Below are positions 34,898 through 43,079 of a DNA stretch of 64,000 bases, one piece after another. Position 1 is the first letter of the stretch. Each line of letters begins with the position of its first letter. The notes under the pieces are model-generated. The model ran no database searches, was not told where the DNA came from, and saw only the letters and a program-made list of their open reading frames with translations. This stretch comes from JANOSH01 sp031415695 (GTDB lineage: Bacteria > Actinomycetota > Acidimicrobiia > Acidimicrobiales > Ilumatobacteraceae): positions 62,001 through 126,000 of the forward strand of contig JANOSH010000046.1 of assembly GCA_031415695.1 (NCBI GenBank), written 5' to 3'. The position numbers were made by a program, and so were the translations under genes.

Positions 34898-36448
34898 ATG
34901 TACCCAGGTCAGCACGCAGTTACGCACCCCGACCGTGCCTGTTTCATCATGGCCGAGACCGGCGAAACGGTCACCTACGCCCAATACGAAGGCCGGGCCA
35001 ACCAGCTAGCTCATGTGCTTCGAGCCCACGGGCTAGAACAGTACGACCACTACTCCATCTTCATGGAGAACAACAACCGGTACCTCGAGTCCTGCGGTGC
35101 TGGCGAACGGTCTGGCCTGTTCTACACCTGCATCAACTCGCACCTCACCGCCGACGAACTGGCCTACATCGTCGATAACTCCGAGTCGAAGGTGCTTATC
35201 ACGACTCGAGCCAAACTTTCCGTGGTGAAAGAAGCGCTCACACAGTGCCCACGAGTCACGTTGTGCCTAGTGGTCGATGGCGGCGAAGACGACGGTATCT
35301 TCGTTGACTTCGCCCGGGCAGTCGCTGACCAACCAGTCACGCCGCTAGACGACGAACGGCTCGGGCTGGCCATGTTGTACTCGTCCGGAACTACGGGGCG
35401 ACCCAAGGGCATCATGCGACATTTGCCCGACCAGTCGCCCGACCAGCAACTCGCGTTGTTCGTGTTTCTTCGCCAGTTGTGGCGGTATCGAGACGACATG
35501 ATCTACCTCTCCCCAGCACCGCTGTATCACTCCGCTCCGCAAGCGGCCGTCGGGCTGACTATCCGGTCGGGCGGCACAGCAATCATCATGGAGCGCTTCG
35601 ACCCGCAGCAGTATCTCGCCCTCATCGAGCAGTACCAGGTGAGCCACAGCCAACTGGTGCCAACCATGTTCAGCCGGTTACTCAAGTTGCCCGCCGACGT
35701 GCGCACCAGGTACGACCTGTCGTCGTTGGAAACGGCTGTCCATGCCGCAGCCCCATGCCCCGTGCAGGTGAAAGAACAGATGATCGACTGGTGGGGGCCA
35801 ATCATCCACGAGTACTACGGCGCCACCGAAGGCATGGGTTTCACGGCATGTGACTCGGCTGAATGGTTGGCTCACAAGGGTACGGTCGGGCGAGTTTTGG
35901 TCGGGGAATTGCACATCACTGACGACGACATGAACGAATGCCCGGTCGGCACATCGGGCACCATCTGGTTCGTGCCGCCAGCCCCAATTCAATACTTCAA
36001 CGATCCAGACAAGAGCCGTGAATCGTCGTCACCCGACGGCACCATGGCTACCGTCGGCGATGTTGGGTTTGTCGATGACGATGGTTTCCTCTATCTCACC
36101 GACCGCAAGACGTTCATGATCATTTCCGGTGGAGTCAATATCTACCCGCAAGAAACCGAGAACCTGTTGATCACACACCCGAAGGTTGCCGACGCCGCGG
36201 TGTTCGGGGTGCCGAACGTCGACTTGGGCGAGGAGGTAAAGGCAGTCGTTCAGCTCATGCCGGGGGTCGAGCCGACCGATGCCATTGCGCAGGAACTCAT
36301 TGCGTTTTGCCAACAGCATTTGTCACGCCAGAAGTGTCCGCGCACTGTCGATTTTGACCCCGAGCTTCCTCGGCTTCCTACCGGCAAGCTCTACAAGCGG
36401 GTGCTTCGTGACCGCTACTGGGGCGACCAGGTCTCGCGCATTTCCTAA
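34898..36448 (+). CDS. Acyl-CoA synthetase (AMP-binding)
   Basis: A 516-residue adenylate-forming ligase. ATP loop: AMLYSSGTTGRPKGIMRH. The adenine motif is HEYYGATEGMGF. The acyl-adenylate hinge is GDVGFVDDDGFLYLTDRK, with MIISGGVNIYPQETE. The catalytic Lys is in RLPTGKLYKRVLRD. It is shorter at the N-terminus than the ligase at 26773. It belongs to the FadD-like cluster common in actinobacterial fatty-acid and sterol catabolism; the acid is unknown. Divergent from SDR-BVMO-hydrolase, so it may act on the acid released there. Confidence 0.9.
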   Translation: MYPGQHAVTHPDRACFIMAETGETVTYAQYEGRANQLAHVLRAHGLEQYDHYSIFMENNNRYLESCGAGERSGLFYTCINSHLTADELAYIVDNSESKVLITTRAKLSVVKEALTQCPRVTLCLVVDGGEDDGIFVDFARAVADQPVTPLDDERLGLAMLYSSGTTGRPKGIMRHLPDQSPDQQLALFVFLRQLWRYRDDMIYLSPAPLYHSAPQAAVGLTIRSGGTAIIMERFDPQQYLALIEQYQVSHSQLVPTMFSRLLKLPADVRTRYDLSSLETAVHAAAPCPVQVKEQMIDWWGPIIHEYYGATEGMGFTACDSAEWLAHKGTVGRVLVGELHITDDDMNECPVGTSGTIWFVPPAPIQYFNDPDKSRESSSPDGTMATVGDVGFVDDDGFLYLTDRKTFMIISGGVNIYPQETENLLITHPKVADAAVFGVPNVDLGEEVKAVVQLMPGVEPTDAIAQELIAFCQQHLSRQKCPRTVDFDPELPRLPTGKLYKRVLRDRYWGDQVSRIS

Positions 36449-36455
36449 ACCGCCG

Positions 36456-36689
36456 CTAGCCGAAATAGTCACGCTCATCACACATCGCGAGGTAGAGCGA
36501 CTCGACCTTCTTACGGGCCCAGGGTGTCTTGCGCAGGAACTTCAGACTGGAACCGATACTCGGGTCGGTGGTGAAACACTTGATGAAGATGCGCTCCCCC
36601 AGTTCCGTCCATCCGTAGTGAGCGACCAGTTCCGTAACGACTGTCTCTAGCGTCACGCCGTGCAGCGGGTTCTTGGGTTGCGCCGTCAC
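36456..36689 (-). CDS. VF530 family (DUF2132) small DNA-binding protein
   Basis: A 77-residue protein matching the VF530 family almost throughout: NPLHGVTLETVVTELVAHYG, then WTELGERIFIKCFTTDPSIG and SSLKFLRKTPWARKKVESLY. It starts at GTG 36689, 7 bp after the stop of the flavin/Fe-S oxidoreductase, so it is the last gene of that operon. The family is a helical DNA- or nucleic-acid-binding protein found in many bacteria; why it accompanies an oxidoreductase is unclear. Confidence 0.88.
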   Translation of the reverse strand: MTAQPKNPLHGVTLETVVTELVAHYGWTELGERIFIKCFTTDPSIGSSLKFLRKTPWARKKVESLYLAMCDERDYFG

Positions 36690-36696
36690 GATCGAT

Positions 36697-38643
36697 CTAC
36701 AGCGCTCGACACACGAGAGCCGCCGCGTGAATCGCGGCCTGGATCGAGTTGGTGCCGTTGACGTCGCCTGCCAGGTGAACGCCAAAGCCGTGACCCGTGA
36801 GGTAGGTCGCCATGTCGACATTTGGTTCGTGATAGGTCGCGATGACCACCGTGTCGGCGGCAAAGGATCGTTCGAGATCGTTACCAATGCCTCGAGCAAC
36901 AACATGGGTTGTCGTGATCTCTCGCAAGGCCAGCACAGGTACGAATTCGACGCCCGCAGCGAACAACCGCTCACGGCTCGCTTCGACCGTTGCTGGCGGG
37001 TACGGAATGTTTTGGCCGATCTGTTCGAGTCGGCTGACGATAGTAACGCTCGCACCCGCAGCTAGCAGGACGTCGGTCGCCGAGATGGCTTCGAACGTTC
37101 CGTTGTCGTCGAACACAACCGCTCGTTCCCCAATGGTTGCTCGACCGCCGTAGCCGAGAACATCCCATGTTGTGAACACGTGCGCAAGCTGGGCTCCGAC
37201 GACGGGACGAGACGGACTCGTCAACTGAAAACCGTTTCGCCGCGGCGTGGATCCGGTGGCCACGATGACCTCGTCGGGTTCGGCAGCAATCACCATGTCG
37301 GGGTCGACCGGGGTGCGCAAATGAACGTGGACACCCAAGCGAGAGATCTCCGCGGCGAGCCACTGGGTGATAGCGGCGAGGTCGGCACGGTGCGGTGCCG
37401 ACGCCGCCATACGGACCTGACCGCCAAGCTCGTTAGCCATCTCGTAGAGATCTACGGTGTGACCCCGAAGCGCTGCCGTGCGAGCTGCCTCAAGCCCGGC
37501 TGGGCCACCGCCAATAACAACTACCTTCTTCACACGATCAGCCGGGGCAGGCGTCTCGAACGGCACCCGAGCCTCATTCCCGGCTGCCACGTTAACGACG
37601 CACTGCAAACGCCCCGAGGTCATGAGTTGAGCAACGCATCCCATACTGGTTCCGATGCACGGGCGGATCTCGTCTTCACGTCCGGACCGGGCTTTGACCA
37701 CTAGCTGCGGGTCGGCAATCATCGCCCGCACCATCGACACCATGTCGGCCACACCCGATTCGACCAGGTGGTTGGCATGGTCAAGCGTCATGATCCGGCC
37801 CGTCACGATGGTGGGCACCGCAACAACCTTTGTCACTTGTTCGCTGGTTGCTATCTCGTAGCCGAGAGGGTCGTCCAGAGTGGACAAGAACTTGTGGAAC
37901 CGCCAATACGACGACATCGACACATCGAGGAAATCAATCATCGGTTCGATCAGCCGGGCAATGGCCGCCGCTTCAACCGTATCGATTCCTCCGTCGATGA
38001 ACTCGTCACCTGAAATCCTGACCCCGACGGGAAACCCCTCGCCCACTTCAGCGCGGATGGCTCGCAGGATCTCGGAGACGAATCGAACCCGGTTCTCGGT
38101 CGAACCACCGTACTGATCGTCTCGTTGATTCGTTGCCGGCGACAGGAATTGAGCAATCAGGTAGCCGTGCGCTCCGTGCAATTCGACGCCATCGAGCCCT
38201 CCGACCTGACAACGCTTCGCCGCGACAGCGAACGCCGCTACTGTCTCGTCGATCATCGCTTGTGTCATCTGTTTGGGCACGACGTTCACGTGCGGATTCG
38301 GTATTGGGCTTGGAGCCATGGGTTGGCCGGCCCGGGCATAGGCGGCGCCGCCATGCCAGAGCTGTTGGAACACCTTGGTGCCATGGGCGTGCAGGCGCCG
38401 CGATATCTCGTCGTAGAACGGCAACACCTTGTCGGAGAACACCGGGATGGCAGTTGCCGAATTGGGTTGCACCCCAGCGATCTCGATAATGGCCAACCCA
38501 AGACCGCCACCCCTGGCTCGCTCTTCGTGGTACGCAATGAGGTCGGCCCCTGAGGTGCCGGTGCTATGTGCCGTGCGTACGACCCTGCTGTCGATTGTGA
38601 TGTCGCCAATACGTAGCGGCTGGAACAAATGCTCGTAAGCCAT
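36697..38643 (-). CDS. Old yellow enzyme/FAD oxidoreductase (2,4-dienoyl-CoA reductase type), Fe-S ligand altered
   Basis: A 648-residue two-part flavoenzyme of the BaiCD/trimethylamine-dehydrogenase type. Residues 1-370 form the FMN TIM barrel (FQPLRIGDITIDSRVV, GVELHGAHGYLIAQFLSP, NQRDDQYGGSTENR). Residues 375-648 form FAD/NAD domains (KKVVVIGGGPAGLEAARTA). The 4Fe-4S motif normally reads C-x2-C-x3-C-x11/12-C; here RPCIGTSMGCVAQL has Thr in place of the second Cys, leaving three cysteines (plus LQC). Starts 1 nt after the P450 stop and follows it in the operon. It probably reduces an enone or dienoyl-CoA; the cluster may be a variant or absent. Confidence 0.88.
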   Translation of the reverse strand: MAYEHLFQPLRIGDITIDSRVVRTAHSTGTSGADLIAYHEERARGGGLGLAIIEIAGVQPNSATAIPVFSDKVLPFYDEISRRLHAHGTKVFQQLWHGGAAYARAGQPMAPSPIPNPHVNVVPKQMTQAMIDETVAAFAVAAKRCQVGGLDGVELHGAHGYLIAQFLSPATNQRDDQYGGSTENRVRFVSEILRAIRAEVGEGFPVGVRISGDEFIDGGIDTVEAAAIARLIEPMIDFLDVSMSSYWRFHKFLSTLDDPLGYEIATSEQVTKVVAVPTIVTGRIMTLDHANHLVESGVADMVSMVRAMIADPQLVVKARSGREDEIRPCIGTSMGCVAQLMTSGRLQCVVNVAAGNEARVPFETPAPADRVKKVVVIGGGPAGLEAARTAALRGHTVDLYEMANELGGQVRMAASAPHRADLAAITQWLAAEISRLGVHVHLRTPVDPDMVIAAEPDEVIVATGSTPRRNGFQLTSPSRPVVGAQLAHVFTTWDVLGYGGRATIGERAVVFDDNGTFEAISATDVLLAAGASVTIVSRLEQIGQNIPYPPATVEASRERLFAAGVEFVPVLALREITTTHVVARGIGNDLERSFAADTVVIATYHEPNVDMATYLTGHGFGVHLAGDVNGTNSIQAAIHAAALVCRAL

Positions 38644-38644
38644 G

Positions 38645-39856
38645 TCAGGTCGACCAGGCCACGGGGAGGATTTCGAACCCTTTCAAGACACTGGCGCGAA
38701 CCTGTGTAGGTTCACCGGTCAATCGAAGGTTGGGCAGCCGATCGAGTACCGCCTCAAGTGCGAGCGCCCCTTCGAGCCGCGACAGGGGAGCACCGAGGCA
38801 GTAGTGGACCCCAATGCCAAACGCGGCATGCCGTTTGAGATCCTTGAGGTCTCGGGTGATGTCGAACTGGTCGGGATCGACCCACGCCTCGGGATCACGA
38901 TTGGCGGACCCGAACATCATGTACGTCTTGGAGTCGACTGGTATGTCAACTCCGTGCAGCGTCACCGGGCAGTTGTTGGTGCGGAACAGGCCGTGCACTG
39001 GGGCGTCGAACCGCAGGCTCTCCTCGATGGCGATCGGGATGAGACGTCGATCGTCGCGGACGAGCGCCATCTGGTCCGGGAACTCAATCAACCGTTGGAC
39101 GAGGTTGCCGATGAGCAGCGTGGTGGTGGCTGAGCCGGCGACCAGTAGGAACTGACAAAAACCGATGACCTGGTTGTTGCTCAAACGTCGACCCTGGCGT
39201 TCGACGGTAAGCAGGCGGGTCAGAAGATCTTGGGGTACGTCGTCACCGGCTGCAATGGCATCGGCGCGCCGTTGAATATGCGGGCCGAAGTACGCGAAGT
39301 AGCTGCGATACGCATCGGCGACTTCGGGTGTTGCGTTACGGCCACCTTCTAGCGCCACTGCCTCGGCCATGGGCAGCACCCAGTTGCGGAACATGTCGAT
39401 GTCCTCGACTGGCATGCCGAGCAGCCAACACATAACGGTGAGCGGCAGCGGCATAGCAAAGTCGCGAATCAGGTCTCCTTCGCCGCGTTCGACGAACCCA
39501 TCGACGAGGTTGGCCACCAGTGCTCGCATATCGTCTTCCATGGCGTCAATGACCGAGGGACGAAACGCCCTGGAAATCGCCAGCCGCTCCTCGGTGTGCA
39601 CCGGGGCATCGCTAGATACCAGCACCCCGGTTCCGATCTCACCGAACGACAACCCTGGTCCGAACTTGGACGACCACGTGTCGTCGTCACGCAACGCCGT
39701 GACTACGTCGACCTCTCGCGAGATGCTGTAGTGCGGGGCCGGGCTGGACGTGTGATGCACCGGACAGACCGTACGTAGTTGGCCAAAGGTACCGGTCGGG
39801 TCGACGTGAAAAGCCTCGGACAACAAGCTGAAATCAACAGCGTCGAAGTCGATCAT
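38645..39856 (-). CDS. Cytochrome P450
   Basis: A 403-residue soluble bacterial P450. I-helix: LLVAGSATTTLLIGN (the acid-alcohol pair is replaced by Ala-Thr in part). K-helix ExxR: IEESLRFDAP. Heme loop: FGIGVHYCLGAPLSRLEG with the cysteine ligand. The gene's ATG overlaps the stop of the PPOX gene by 4 bp, and its stop is 1 nt from the ene-reductase start, so the three are one operon. No ferredoxin gene is adjacent. The substrate may be a sterol, terpene or fatty acid. Confidence 0.93.
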   Translation of the reverse strand: MIDFDAVDFSLLSEAFHVDPTGTFGQLRTVCPVHHTSSPAPHYSISREVDVVTALRDDDTWSSKFGPGLSFGEIGTGVLVSSDAPVHTEERLAISRAFRPSVIDAMEDDMRALVANLVDGFVERGEGDLIRDFAMPLPLTVMCWLLGMPVEDIDMFRNWVLPMAEAVALEGGRNATPEVADAYRSYFAYFGPHIQRRADAIAAGDDVPQDLLTRLLTVERQGRRLSNNQVIGFCQFLLVAGSATTTLLIGNLVQRLIEFPDQMALVRDDRRLIPIAIEESLRFDAPVHGLFRTNNCPVTLHGVDIPVDSKTYMMFGSANRDPEAWVDPDQFDITRDLKDLKRHAAFGIGVHYCLGAPLSRLEGALALEAVLDRLPNLRLTGEPTQVRASVLKGFEILPVAWST

Positions 39857-40449
39857 GGCATCGACCGATTGGGAAGCGCATCACGAAAAGCGTCGTACGA
39901 TTTCCAATCGGGTACTGGCGGCTCGTGGCCGACACGTGGCACGAACTCCGACAGATCATCTGGTGAGGGGTGGATGTACCGGCCGCAGTTGGGGAACACG
40001 CGACCAATCGAAACCCGAAGTACTGCCTCGGCCCCGTGGTAATTGGCTACCTCGTCGGGCGAAGTGAGTACGGTAGCCGTGCCGTGAAGGCGGATGCGGT
40101 ACGGCTTGGTTGTGTCGATGAACAGCAGCGCGACACGGCCGGTGTCGACGACGTTGCCGAGGGTACGAAACATGCCGTTGCCGTCGTAGCTCGGGATGTC
40201 GAGCGTGGCCCGATCGACCACGCGGACAAACCCGACATCGCCGCCTTTGTACGACACGTCGGGCCATCCCTCGAGATCGACGGTCGAAATCAGCACCGAT
40301 GACTGTGCTTGGATGAGAGCGACATCGCGGTCGGTGAGTTCCTCGTGCAGCGTGATGTCGACGAGGCGGTCGGCCAATCGTCGACTGTCGAACTCGTCCT
40401 GCAGTTGTCGGGCACCAGCGCCGTACAGCGGACTCAAAGGATCGTTCAT
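39853..40449 (-). CDS. PPOX-type flavoprotein, first gene of P450 operon
   Basis: A 198-residue FMN-binding split-barrel protein: VDLEGWPDVSYKGGDVGFVR, SYDGNGMFRTLGNVVDTGRV, LLFIDTTKPYRIRLHGTATV, then PNCGRYIHPSP near the end, as in pyridoxamine-phosphate-oxidase-like family members. ATG 40449 is chosen; a longer frame (from 40683) has no homology and crosses the divergent CoA transferase start. A TANNNT box lies 6 nt upstream. It starts the operon PPOX-P450-ene reductase-VF530. Confidence 0.85.
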   Translation of the reverse strand: MNDPLSPLYGAGARQLQDEFDSRRLADRLVDITLHEELTDRDVALIQAQSSVLISTVDLEGWPDVSYKGGDVGFVRVVDRATLDIPSYDGNGMFRTLGNVVDTGRVALLFIDTTKPYRIRLHGTATVLTSPDEVANYHGAEAVLRVSIGRVFPNCGRYIHPSPDDLSEFVPRVGHEPPVPDWKSYDAFRDALPNRSMP

Positions 40450-40455
40450 ACTTCG

Positions 40456-40461
40456 ACTGTA
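40456..40461 (-). promoter_or_regulatory. Putative -10 box, PPOX-P450 operon
   Basis: Minus-strand TACAGT sits 6 nt before ATG 40449, inside the 30-bp divergent gap to the CoA transferase gene. Confidence 0.4.
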
Positions 40462-40479
40462 GATCTGCGATCCTTGTAC

Positions 40480-41706
40480 ATGACTGACGCTGCTGAACCA
40501 ACTGCCTACCTTGACGGTATTCGGGTACTCGATTTCACGCAGTACCTTGCCGGTCCAACGTGCACCCGGTTGATGGCGGAAATGGGTGCAGAGGTCATAA
40601 AGGTCGAAATGGCACCGTACGGCGACCCGACCCGCGGATCCGACCCGCGCCGTAACCGCCGTTCTGGCTACTATGTGCAACAAAACCGGGGCAAGAGATC
40701 ACTGTGCCTCGACCTGCGCAGCCCAGCCGCCATACAGGTAATTCACGATCTCATCCCTCAGATCGATGTCGTCGTCGAGAACTCAACCCCGGGCGTGATG
40801 GCTCGCCGCCGCCTCGGCTACGACGACCTGTCGGCCATTAATCCACGCATCATCATGGCGTCGATATCAGGATTCGGGCAGACGGGGCCGCTGTCCGACA
40901 AACCAGCCTTCGACTTCATTGCTCAGGCCTACGCCGGAATCATGCACATGACCGGACCCGCCGACGGCCCACCCATGCTGGTCGGCGCTGCCGTCACCGA
41001 CGTTGGTTCGGGCGTGCACGCCTTCGGGGCTATCGGGTATGCCCTGTTTCGGCGAGACCGCACCGGTCGCGGCTCACATATCGACGTGGCCATGGTCGAT
41101 TCCATGTTCCACATGCAAGAGATGGCCGTACAGGCGCCGTCCATCACGAACGGCGAGTACCAGGCGTGGCGCAGCGGTAACCACTACAGCGCGGCGTCGC
41201 CGGGAGGGGGATTCAAATCTCCCGAGGGCTGGATCGTGGTGTTCTGCGCGCAGAATCAGGTCGCCAGTTTGTTCGCAGCGATGGGCAGGCCAGAGCTCAT
41301 GGATCACCCCGACTTCGCCAAGCCGGGGGCCCGCGTCACCAATCGAGATGCGCTTACCGCCGTCATCGAGACGTGGATGGCCACATTCGACACCGACGCC
41401 GAAGTACTTGCCGTTCTCGAGGCGCATCGAGTTCCGTGCGGGCCGGTGCTACGACCACAGGACCTAGGCACGATTGAGCACTTTCGTCAACGACGTACTG
41501 TGCGAAGCATCACCGACCCGCTGGCCGGAACCTTTGACATCCCAGGTTTCCCTATCCGATTTTCCGACGCACCGCCCGAACCCGACCTCGTCACGGCGAA
41601 CCTGGGCGAAGCAAACAGGTACGTGCTTGGCGACCTCCTGGGTTACGACGCGAACGCCATCGCAACACTGGAATCGGACGGCGTGACGTTCGAGAAGGAT
41701 CGCTAG
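40480..41706 (+). CDS. CaiB/BaiF (family III) CoA transferase
   Basis: A 408-residue single-domain family III CoA transferase. VLDFTQYLAGPTCTRLMAEM and GAEVIKVEMAPYGDPTRG are typical, and the catalytic aspartate lies in AAVTDVGSGVHAFGAIGYAL, followed by GRGSHIDVAMVDSMF. ATG 40480 is 30 bp from the divergent PPOX start; an upstream open frame (40309) runs through the PPOX gene and is rejected. It could form CoA esters of the product of the adjacent P450/ene-reductase operon, or feed the acyl-CoA dehydrogenase 96 bp downstream. Confidence 0.9.
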   Translation: MTDAAEPTAYLDGIRVLDFTQYLAGPTCTRLMAEMGAEVIKVEMAPYGDPTRGSDPRRNRRSGYYVQQNRGKRSLCLDLRSPAAIQVIHDLIPQIDVVVENSTPGVMARRRLGYDDLSAINPRIIMASISGFGQTGPLSDKPAFDFIAQAYAGIMHMTGPADGPPMLVGAAVTDVGSGVHAFGAIGYALFRRDRTGRGSHIDVAMVDSMFHMQEMAVQAPSITNGEYQAWRSGNHYSAASPGGGFKSPEGWIVVFCAQNQVASLFAAMGRPELMDHPDFAKPGARVTNRDALTAVIETWMATFDTDAEVLAVLEAHRVPCGPVLRPQDLGTIEHFRQRRTVRSITDPLAGTFDIPGFPIRFSDAPPEPDLVTANLGEANRYVLGDLLGYDANAIATLESDGVTFEKDR

Positions 41707-41802
41707 CGACAGGCAAGCTAGCTGGTTCCCTTCGGGTCTGACGCCACGGTGCGAGTACGCTCCGAGCACAACCCGATAGGCACAAACAAGGGAGAACCAG
41801 AC

Positions 41803-43077
41803 ATGGTTGGTGGAGCGCTCAAGATGGCGAGCATGGACGACCTCGATCTGAGGATGTCCGCCGGAGTACAACCCCTCTACGAGGCCGTCAAGGCGTTCAT
41901 TCGAGACGAGGTCGACCCGATCACCGAGGAATTCCACCGGTTGGGTGAGGGCCGATCCGAACGCTGGAGTTGGGGCGAGGGCCAGTTGGAACTCCTGCAA
42001 GGTGCCAAGGACAAAGCCCGCGAACTCGGGTTGTGGAACTTCTTCCTACCAAACGCCGAGACCGGTGAGGGGCTCAGCAACCTCGACTACGCCTACATCG
42101 CCAACGAGTTGGGCAAGAACCGTCTCGCATCGGAGTGCCTGAACTGTTCGGCGCCCGACACCGGCAATATGGAAGTCATCGAACGGGTCGGCACCCCCGC
42201 CCAGAAGAAGCAGTGGCTCGAGCCACTGCTTCGTGGCGAGATCCGTTCTGCGTACGCCATGACCGAACCCGGTGTCATGAGCTCCGACGCCAAGCAGATC
42301 CGTACCCAAGCCGTGCTCGACGGCGAAGAATGGCTCATCAACGGCGAGAAGTTCTACATCTCGGGCGCGGGTGATCCTCGTTGCAAGATCATGATCACCA
42401 TGGTGCAAACCAACCCCGACGCCGACACCTACAAGCAGCAATCCCAGATTCTGGTACCGATCGACGCTCCCGGTGTCGAGATTGTCGGCCCCATGTACGT
42501 CTTTGGCTCCGACGACGCACCGCACGGTCACATGCACATCCGTTTCAACGACGTGCGTGTGCCGAAGGACAACATTCTGTGGGGCGAAGGGCGCGGGTTC
42601 GAGATTTCTCAGCTGCGGCTCGGGCCTGGCCGTATCCACCATTGCATGCGTTCCATTGGCGCAGCCGAGAAGGCTATCGAGATGATGGTTGATCGCGGCC
42701 TCACCCGAGATGGTTTCGGCAAGAAGCTAGTGAACCTCGGCAAGAACATGGAAGTCATTTCTCGATCCCGTATCGAGGTCGAAGCCATGCGACTGATGGT
42801 GCTGCGCGCCGCCAAGGCTATGGACACGCTCGGTAACGCCGAAGCCCGCATTTGGGTCAGCGCCGTCAAGGCTATGGTGCCCGAAAAATGCTGCGACATC
42901 ATCAACGAGGCCATCCAGATGCACGGTGCCGCCGGTATCTCACAATGGTTCCCGTTGGCCGAAATGTGGCACAGCCAGCGCACGTTGCGCCTCGCCGACG
43001 GCCCCGACGAAGTCCATCATCAGGTGGTAGCGCGCGCCGAGGTCAAGAACCGCGAATCCGACCGCGCCCGGTCGTAA
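41803..43077 (+). CDS. Acyl-CoA dehydrogenase, ACAD10/11-type
   Basis: A 424-residue FAD acyl-CoA dehydrogenase of the ACAD10/11 group. Key matches: SAYAMTEPGVMSSDAKQIRT, GEKFYISGAGDPRCKIMITM, VPIDAPGVEIVGPMYVFGSD, GHMHIRFNDVRVP, and ISQLRLGPGRIHHCMRSIG, very close to the mammalian ACAD11 signature. A ribosome site (AAGGGAG) precedes ATG 41803; the TTG/ATG upstream at 41749 is rejected. The FadB-like gene starts 2 bp after the stop. In the ACAD10/11 system this domain converts a 4-phospho-acyl-CoA to a 3-hydroxyacyl-CoA. Confidence 0.9.
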   Translation: MVGGALKMASMDDLDLRMSAGVQPLYEAVKAFIRDEVDPITEEFHRLGEGRSERWSWGEGQLELLQGAKDKARELGLWNFFLPNAETGEGLSNLDYAYIANELGKNRLASECLNCSAPDTGNMEVIERVGTPAQKKQWLEPLLRGEIRSAYAMTEPGVMSSDAKQIRTQAVLDGEEWLINGEKFYISGAGDPRCKIMITMVQTNPDADTYKQQSQILVPIDAPGVEIVGPMYVFGSDDAPHGHMHIRFNDVRVPKDNILWGEGRGFEISQLRLGPGRIHHCMRSIGAAEKAIEMMVDRGLTRDGFGKKLVNLGKNMEVISRSRIEVEAMRLMVLRAAKAMDTLGNAEARIWVSAVKAMVPEKCCDIINEAIQMHGAAGISQWFPLAEMWHSQRTLRLADGPDEVHHQVVARAEVKNRESDRARS

Positions 43078-43079
43078 TC

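Noticed and set aside
41749..41802. Longer start for the acyl-CoA dehydrogenase
   Set aside because: The added residues have no homology and ATG 41803 has a clear ribosome site.
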